Assembly: GCA_038025085.1 (NCBI GenBank)
Contig: CM076154.1
Span: forward strand, 22,924,501 to 22,988,500
Length of the DNA stretch: 64,000 bases
Origin: Tetragonia tetragonoides
Taxonomy: Eukaryota; Streptophyta; Magnoliopsida; Caryophyllales; Aizoaceae
Reading direction: 5' to 3'
Shown here piece by piece: positions 57,421 to 64,000 of this stretch. A program made the position numbers and the translations under genes. How positions within the stretch are numbered: the first letter of the stretch is position 1; the number at the start of each line of letters is the position of its first letter. The notes under the pieces were generated by a model. It was not told the DNA's origin, did no database searches, and saw only the letters and a program-made list of their open reading frames with translations.

Positions 57421-59062
57421 ATGAGTGCCCCTTGTGGTATGAAAGAGGGACAAGCCATCCATCATCCACCCTACTTCAATGGAAATTTCTATGCATGGTT
57501 GAAGAGGAGAATGGAGATTTTCATTAAATCCGAAGACTATGAGTTGTGGCATATCATCATCAACGGGGACTTTGTGATCGAGTACAAAAATAAAGATGGG
57601 AACATGGTCCTCAAGCCGCCAAGCAAATGGTCCAAAGCTGACACCAACAAAATGGAGAAGAATGCAACAACCATCAAGCTATTCCATTGTGCCCTTGGTC
57701 CAGAAGAATACAATCGTATTATGGGTTGTGATTGTGCAAGAAATCGATTAGCAAGTCTTTTAGAAATGAAGAGCTTGTTAGGAAAATTTTGAGAAGTTTA
57801 TTGTTTGGGCTCCCAAGGTCACTGTCATCCAAGAAGCTAAGAACATAGAGACGTTGTCCATGGAGGAACTTATTGGTAATTTGATGACTCATGAATTACA
57901 AATAAGTTCACATCCTTGTGCTTGAAACAATGTATTCTCCTTCAAGGTAAATAACAACGATGATGATACTTTAGACCTTGGAGAGGAAGAGCTTATCCAA
58001 CTTGTGAGAAAGTTACAAAAGTGGGTGAAATCTAGGTTTAAGAAAAGGAAGGAACAACCTCCTCTAAAAACGAAGGAACAACCTCCACGGACCTGTTCTC
58101 AAGTGAAACCCACTTTCACAACAAGGGAGAAGGAGTTCGTATATAGGATTGGTAATTTTTCTGGTGAAGAAGATGATAAACCGGAGTTAGAGATGGCTGG
58201 TATCTCAATGATGGCAATGAATGATTCAGAGACAGATTCTGAAGAAGCTAAGGTAAGTATTCTTAATATTCAAAATCAAGTTGCTTCATGGAATAAGGAT
58301 AAATTTCTCAAAATGTTTTTTTCTGTAATGGATTGGTATGAAATCCTAAGGATTGAAAATGAAAACTTTTTAGATGCTTACTCTGATCTGCAAGATGATG
58401 TAAGTGGCCTAACTGAAACGAAAGTTGAATATGAAAAAATTTCTAAGGCCCTCAAAGTTGAAAACATGAATCTGAAGGGAACAGTGTCTAGTTTACGGGG
58501 AACAATGTCTAGTTTAGAGGGAACAGTGTCTAAAGTGCAAAATGATTCGTCTTTACTTACTCTCGAACTTGACTTGTTAAAGAAATCTCCTGTGAATCTT
58601 GATCCTATTTATGTGGTTGATGAAACCTGCAATGATGAGTTAAGATCAGAATGTGAAAGGTTTAGAATTCATTTGGAATCTGAATTCGAAAAGGTTAAGG
58701 ACTTTAAAGAAAAGTTGAACAAGGTTTAAAGGGAACTGGGTCATCTTAACAAATCGATCGGTTCCTCTGATGCTTTGAAATGGCTTAATGACCACCATAA
58801 TAGGAACAAGAGCTGTCTAGATAGAAGAAAAGAAAAGGATGACTGGACCCCTAGGACTAAGTATGTTGGTTTGAATTACAATAGACTTTGTTGGCATTGT
58901 GGTAATGGAGGTCACTATCGTTATGAATGTCTTGCTAGATCAAAGTATTATGATAAGAACAATCAACATGTGAAACTTGTTTGGATGAGAAAAGATATAG
59001 ATTGCTCTACTTTTCCTAAGAAGGGACCCAATATTGTTTGGGTACCCAAGAGCAAGACTTGA
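57421..59062 (+). pseudogene. gag: C1 gag with coiled coil and zinc knuckle
   Basis: First frame 57421-57792: MSAPCGMKEGQ, then HPPYFNGNFYAWLKRRMEIF, the copia gag (UBN2-type) pattern. A frameshift near 57740-57790 leads, via MEELIGNLMTHEL, to 58004-58729. That frame is a charged coiled-coil region with a threefold repeat around GTVSSLR, GTMSSLE and GTVSKVQ (58479-58541). After a stop, 58775-59062 contains the knuckle CWHCGNGGHYRYEC and ends with NIVWVPKSKT, the usual text just before a copia protease. No protease follows. Confidence 0.85.
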
Positions 59063-60650
59063 GTTGTTTTGCAGGCTAGGTGAGAGGAGGAAACCTATGA
59101 TCCAAGATAAGGGTTCCTTGCACTACATGTCGATTTGAATAATTCTTCTCACTAATGGCCGTGAGAATGAAATTGAGATAGGTGATAATTGTGCATTGAT
59201 AATATGGGGTAAGTCACCTTCACATTCCTTCAATTGATATTCTTGGTCAAAAGGTTAGCAAAATTCTTCATAATTGTGCTATAATGTGATTGTTACTAAC
59301 TGTCATTGGAATGTGGATTGGTACTGGAGAAAGGGGGAACAAGGTCCTGAGATACAGACCGTGTTTCTCCAGTCTTATGGATAAAGAGAAGTAAAGTGCC
59401 AGCATGAACAATCAAGAAGATGGAAGAGATCCTCATCGATTGGGTTAACAAGGGGAACAACATCTACTGCAGGAGACCTTGTTCCTTCTAGACAACTTGA
59501 TGATCTCTTATCCATCTTAAAATTGCTTCGAATGAGATTGAGCATGAAAAAGGTAATGTTCTTGAGGTATGGTTCATAATCATAAATCTTCACTGTGGAA
59601 TACATGAATATATTGCTGATTAGTGCCATAAGCTTATAGAGATTTTGCTCAATTCCAAGAACCAAGCATGTTGATACTTGACATCATTTTTGAGAGACTA
59701 TGTGGCAAATTGACTTATTTATTTGTATAAGTTTTTACAAGACTGAGAATCATTTGGATGATAGTGTTATGAAACCATTGAGTAGAGATTGCTTTGAGGA
59801 AGTTAGAGTAGAGCTAGACATGATCAAAATCACTTATTTGCATGTGTACATTATTTTCCCCCAATGATTGGCTAGAAGAGTCGTTTCCATGATTGTGTTT
59901 ATATGATGTGAGATATGTGTACATATAATGTTTGTATATCTAACCCAGCTAGTGTGCCGTAAAAGGTATAACTGCTTGACAGAGATTAAAAGGACTCGCT
60001 TTTGTCTAATGATATGTCCCTTATTGTCAAAAACATAAGTCACAGGAACAGACCATGCAGCAGTAGCAGACCTTGTTCCTACACAGCCTTCCTAATAGCC
60101 TCAACCATGATCTTACTTCCCTATCTGTTTCTTCTCTCAAGTTCTTGTTTGTAAGTGGGAGGTTCCTGAATTAATCAAGCATCATTTGAGGAGGAACCAA
60201 TGTTCAAGTTTTGGGATGAATGGAGGGAAACATCTGTTGTGGAGGATAATGGAGACTTTGGAGGATGCAACACGTTGATATCATGGAGTTCACAATCTAA
60301 GGTAAATTGCTTCATATGTTTGTCAATGAGAGAATGAGATGCATAGATCAATATATACATGGCTTGATAATATCTACTATTTTGTTACCGGATTTGTTTT
60401 GTAACATATGAGAAGTTTCACAAAAAAAAAAGCCAAAAAAAAAAAAAAAACAAAAAAAACAAGGAATGAAAACCTCTCGTATGAAATTTTGGTTTTAATA
60501 CTCTTGATAGCGGTTGATAATTTTTGTTCATCAAGCTACGTTACATCTACTTACTATAGATAGAAAGCACTTTTCTATGTGTTAATGTTACTTTTTTGCA
60601 TCAAGTTCGTGAACTACAAGAACGAGCAATCTCAAATACCTTTGAAGAGT
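59063..60650 (+). other. C1 internal noncoding region, left part
   Basis: No pol domains in any frame. The region contains several copies of a gaccttgttcc-type motif in both orientations (about 59335, 59474, 60069). A-rich tracts at 60421-60460. Ends at the CACTA insertion. Confidence 0.7.
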
Positions 60651-61080
60651 CACTACAACAAAAACTACCAAAGATAACAATAAAAAACTGTTGTCTAATA
60701 TAAAAAAACTGTTGCCTTGAATCTAAGGCAACAGACCTAGTCCGCTGCATCTGCCTTCGTTGCCTTTTCCTAAGGCAAGAGTTCTTGCATAATAGGCAAC
60801 AGTTTCTAAAGATAAACGTAAAATGTACCTTAGGCAACGGTTTTACAAAGGCAACAATCTGCTACTGTTGCCACTTTTAGCAACAATCTTAAAATTGTTA
60901 CCTTTACAATTAGAAGGCAACACCATATAATCGTTGCAATGTAGGCAAAAATTAAATAAAATAAATTATACGAAGGAAAAAACTTTTAATTCATGCGTAT
61001 ACCAACCAACCCGTCCTTTCTCTTCCAAGAACCATTACTACTATACACAATTAATACCTCTGAAAGTAATGCCTATGTGA

Positions 61081-61152
61081 GGCTAGTGGGATTTGAACCT
61101 GCAAGCAAGTGCAACTACCTTCAAGAAAGGACTCCTCAACCAGCAAGCTAAC
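61081..61152 (-). other. tRNA-like promoter fragment in the CACTA element
   Basis: On the minus strand, ttagcttgctggttgagg resembles a pol III A box and ggttcaaatccc matches the B box consensus, spaced roughly as in a tRNA gene. It does not fold convincingly into a full tRNA by eye, so it is not called a tRNA gene. Confidence 0.4.
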
Positions 61153-61837
61153 TTTTGTTTCATGTCAAGTTCTTGTTATTAATTTATTTAGTACATATTT
61201 TTAACTTACGAATTCCAATTCCTTTATCTTTTTTTCTTCTTTTTCTTTTGGGTAGAATCTTATAACCTTCAATAGTTCTTTTCTTCCTCAATTTCTTTAT
61301 TTTTAATTTGTTAACATATTTTGCAACAAGTATAACCGAGTTTTTTTTTTTTTTTTTTTATTGATTTAGATTGTCCTTCTGTTGTATATATGGAGTACAT
61401 GTATTGACATTCATATTATATTTTTAGATTAGTTTTATTTTATGGGTCAAAATTGATATTATCTAAATCCAAAGTTTCATTTCTATATAGTACTTAATTG
61501 TATTTTTCTACGTATAACGAGTATTCTCCAAATTAACAACCTCGTTACTAGATTTTATTTATGGAGATAATTATTTTGTCCATATAATCTAAAGCACGAG
61601 TATAAAGACATGTCATATTTTTATTCTAAATTTATCTTAATGAATTCAATCACCTCTTTTAATTTTACATACCCCTAGAAAAATTGATTTCATTTCTAAT
61701 AATGTTCTAAAATAAAAACTAACTTATCCTTAATTACTCCTTTAATTTCTAAATAATTTCAAATAATAACTTAATAAAAATAATAATAAAAATAAAAACA
61801 AAATTAGATAATAATAATATTATTCATCATCATAATA

Positions 61838-61855
61838 ATTTATTATTATTATTAA

Positions 61856-61892
<37 letters not shown>
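61838..61892. repeat. (TTA)n microsatellite
   Basis: Two runs of TTA units separated by attaatt, within the CACTA element. Confidence 0.95.
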
Positions 61893-62337
61893 GGGGATGA
61901 TGTGAAATTCATTATACTTAAAAGTGTTATCATGTCATTTATTACAAGTTGAGGTAAAACATAAAAGGTTATAAGAAATTATTTTGGCATACATCACTTT
62001 ACTAGCTAAAGCACATAGAGGCAACATTTTAAACTATGTTGCCTATGTTGTCCGAACTGTTGCCTGAACAAGCAACAAAACAATAAGTGTTGTGTTAGAA
62101 GGCAACAACAAATATATTGTTGTCATTAAATGCAACGTTTTCAATAATTGTTGCCTTACGCAAGTAATGGATAACGGTTGTTGTAATTGTTGCCTTATTC
62201 TGTATGAAGCAACAGTTTTTGTAGCGTTGCGAACAAATCATGCAACACAAGAAAACTGTCAACTTAGATAACCAAAGGTAATGATTGAAACATTGTTGGC
62301 ATTTTATGTGTTGCCTATTCTTATTTTTGTTGTAGTG

Positions 62338-63593
62338 AGTGGTGCATCATTTGAGTCACTTTATGAGGATGAAGTTGGAGATGTTACCTTCACTTGGTAA
62401 TAATATGGTATGGAACGAAGAAGGGAATGTATGTAATGGAGGTTTGAGTTTGAGGGGAAACAATGACATGAACCTTGTTCTCACACAGTGGTTTAAATGG
62501 GAGCAACAAAAGGCGTATTTTCATTGAGTGGCTGGAGTATGAGTGGCAGAAGTTTGATGAGTTTAATGTGCGACTTGGATACCGAATCTTCCTGAATTAC
62601 ACAAGATGTGAAAGAAGAGAGAGAAAATCCAAGCTACTTGACATGAAAAGCTTTTTCATTTATTCATGGCCTGAACCCTGTTTCTAAACCTTCTTCCCTT
62701 CATAGACCTTTGCTTATTATTGGCTATTTATCTTTCGATTGACATTTGGTCTATAATCCATTCCTACTGTTTCTGATTTTCTTGTCTAACTCTTTGATAA
62801 TGGAATGTTTCCTGTGGACTAGGTGTTGAGAATGACCCATATTATTAGATTGTTAAGCTTGAGCTACTGTACGTCTTTGAATGTTCAAGTACATACACCC
62901 TGATGGTGATGGGTGTGACATATTGATTGGTGACTCTATCTTTGTGTCGTATATACAACTTTACATGCGTGGACTTTTTGATGATGCCAAAAGGGGAACG
63001 TGATGTGTGCTTGCATTAAGGTTTGATATGATCATGAATAATTTCTTTCTTATCTTTCTCTTTGGACCCTATTCACTATGGATAGGTAGCATCTTGATAA
63101 CTCTACTCATATATGGTTGTTGTTCTGAAATAGTTGATATTCTAGATTGATTCTCTACTGGTCTTGTGAATAAAATATTTTGCAAAAGATGCTTTATTTT
63201 GTCTCTCATTAGTGGTCGTTGAGTGTTGATATACTTGAGCATTCTTGAAGAACTAGTGAACCTTGTTTCTACTGGTTGGTTCAGAATTGGTTAGTGCATG
63301 AGTTAGCTTGTATTTCATTGTTATATTGTTGAGATAAGCACAATAGTTTGTCATCATCAAAAAGGGGGAGTTGAGTTCCGGTTTTTATGGATTGACAAAC
63401 TATTGGACTTATCACATGTAAGCTAACAAAAGTGCAGGATTGATTTTGAATGAAGTTGTGAACCTTGTTCCTACTTACCCTGGTTCTACTGGTAGGTTCA
63501 CAACAATGGTAAGTTAAGGTAAGCGCTTGAGTTTGTTTTGGATTTAGTATGATTGGTATCTAGCTTAGATAAGCACACTAGTTTGTCATCATC
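62338..63593 (+). other. C1 internal noncoding region, right part
   Basis: No supportable gene; short frames lack conserved domains. Further copies of the aaccttgttcc motif occur near 62470, 62672, 63258 and 63459. A polypurine-tract-like block at 63341-63370 resembles the true tract. Confidence 0.7.
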
Positions 63594-63607
63594 AAAAAGG
63601 GGGAATT
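63594..63607 (+). other. C1 polypurine tract
   Basis: aaaaagggggaatt directly precedes the LTR at 63608. Confidence 0.8.
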
Positions 63608-64000
63608 TGTTGGGTTCCTGATTTTGATAATAACAAACAAAGTGTCCTTATCTTTTTGTAAAATAACAATGATGACAGGTTTACTTAAGGATTCAAGAAG
63701 TTAAAGCGCTTGATGCATGATTGCTCATGAAAATGATTGAATCCTTCCAAGACATGAATGCTATGTCTTTAGTTGGTATTTCTATTATTAGTGTTCATGT
63801 ACTATGCAGTGAGTGTATTATAGGTTGGATTCAAAGTGTTCTTGACAAGGGACAAACATACACAAAGGTTGAAGTGCATAAGGTTCAAAGAGTACAAGGG
63901 AATAGTCCTGTGAACCCTGTTCTCTATGACCAGCACTACAGCTTGAAGGAACCAAAGGGGAACAAACGCTTTGGACCCTGTTCCTCCTAGCTGTGTATCT
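63608..64000 (+). repeat. C1 3' LTR, cut by window end
   Basis: The first 393 bp of the LTR, alignable to 55911-56280. Confidence 0.92.

Larger units (their letters stand above)
60651..62337. mobile_element. Non-autonomous CACTA (En/Spm) DNA transposon
   Basis: Terminal inverted repeats CACTACAACAAAAA and TTTTTGTTGTAGTG, with a 3-bp target duplication AGT (60648-60650 and 62338-62340). Subterminal regions hold many ggcaac/gttgcc motifs in both orientations on both sides, as in CACTA elements. 1687 bp with no transposase. The AT-rich core contains a T19 run (61341-61359) and a TTA microsatellite (61838-61892). Confidence 0.95.
55911..64000 (+). mobile_element. Ty1/copia SIRE-like element C1 without pol
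   Basis: LTR at 55911 to about 57360 and a second LTR start at 63608, both beginning tgttgggttcc, enclose a primer-site relic, a gag region and about 2.9 kb of non-coding sequence with a CACTA insertion. The long gag with coiled coil and zinc knuckle and the LTR-edge text ctattcacccccctt resemble SIRE/Maximus elements. No protease, integrase, RT or RNase H is present, so the copy needs other elements for mobility. The right end lies outside the window. It is inserted in exon 3 of T3 antisense gene 2. Confidence 0.85.

Noticed and set aside
62339..62687. Small plus-strand frames in the right part of C1, considered as an envelope-like gene
   Set aside because: Too short, beginning at the CACTA border, with no signal peptide, membrane segment or conserved pattern.

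Overview
The window is repeat-dense plant nuclear DNA. The evidence is plant-type LTR retrotransposons (Ty3/gypsy chromoviruses primed by initiator-Met tRNA, Ty3/gypsy Tat-lineage elements with a second RNase H, and a SIRE-like Ty1/copia element), a CACTA transposon, plant mobile domain (PMD) proteins, and short GT-AG introns of 70-90 bp. A eudicot is likely; I cannot name the species. I see no host gene outside transposons and no functional RNA gene.

Layout. 1-6980: minus-strand chromovirus E1, its 3' end off the left edge. 6981-9572: an LTR of the E2 family whose flanks do not match. 9573-11100 and 50639-55910: two halves of one old plus-strand Tat element, T3. T3 is split by E2, a minus-strand Tekay-type chromovirus at 11101-50638, bounded by 2.7 kb LTRs and a perfect AACTC target duplication. 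E2 is split between gag and protease by M, a minus-strand Tat element (17418-45582). M is split by P, a plus-strand Tat element of the same family (23234-40414). P is split by an LTR-LTR dimer (31900-33579, target duplication GCTAC). The series T3 > E2 > M > P > dimer is five levels deep. At the right, a copia element without pol (C1, 55911 to beyond 64000) sits in T3 and itself carries a CACTA element (60651-62337, target duplication AGT).

The most interesting biology is in the Tat elements. Between pol and the 3' LTR, P carries two genes on the opposite strand from gag-pol, and both encode plant mobile domain proteins. The first (antisense gene 1) is seen in P and T3. The second (antisense gene 2) is seen in M, P and T3; in M it resolves into seven exons with six 70-80 bp introns, five of them demonstrably phase 0. 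The three or four introns that can be located in the highly diverged T3 copy are at matching positions. Antisense introns are invisible to the spliceosome in the sense genomic RNA, which would explain how they survive retrotransposition. A GC-rich block about 60-75 bp upstream of a TATA box recurs in the Tat LTR and in front of antisense gene 1, suggesting a reused promoter module.

E1 and E2, although diverged, share an extra reading frame between primer site and gag (ORF0) with a conserved core. Almost every coding region is broken; the longest clean one is the RT-RNase H frame of P (648 codons). Annotation is by eye: boundaries fixed by target duplications or LTR termini are exact, the others are good to about 10-20 bp.
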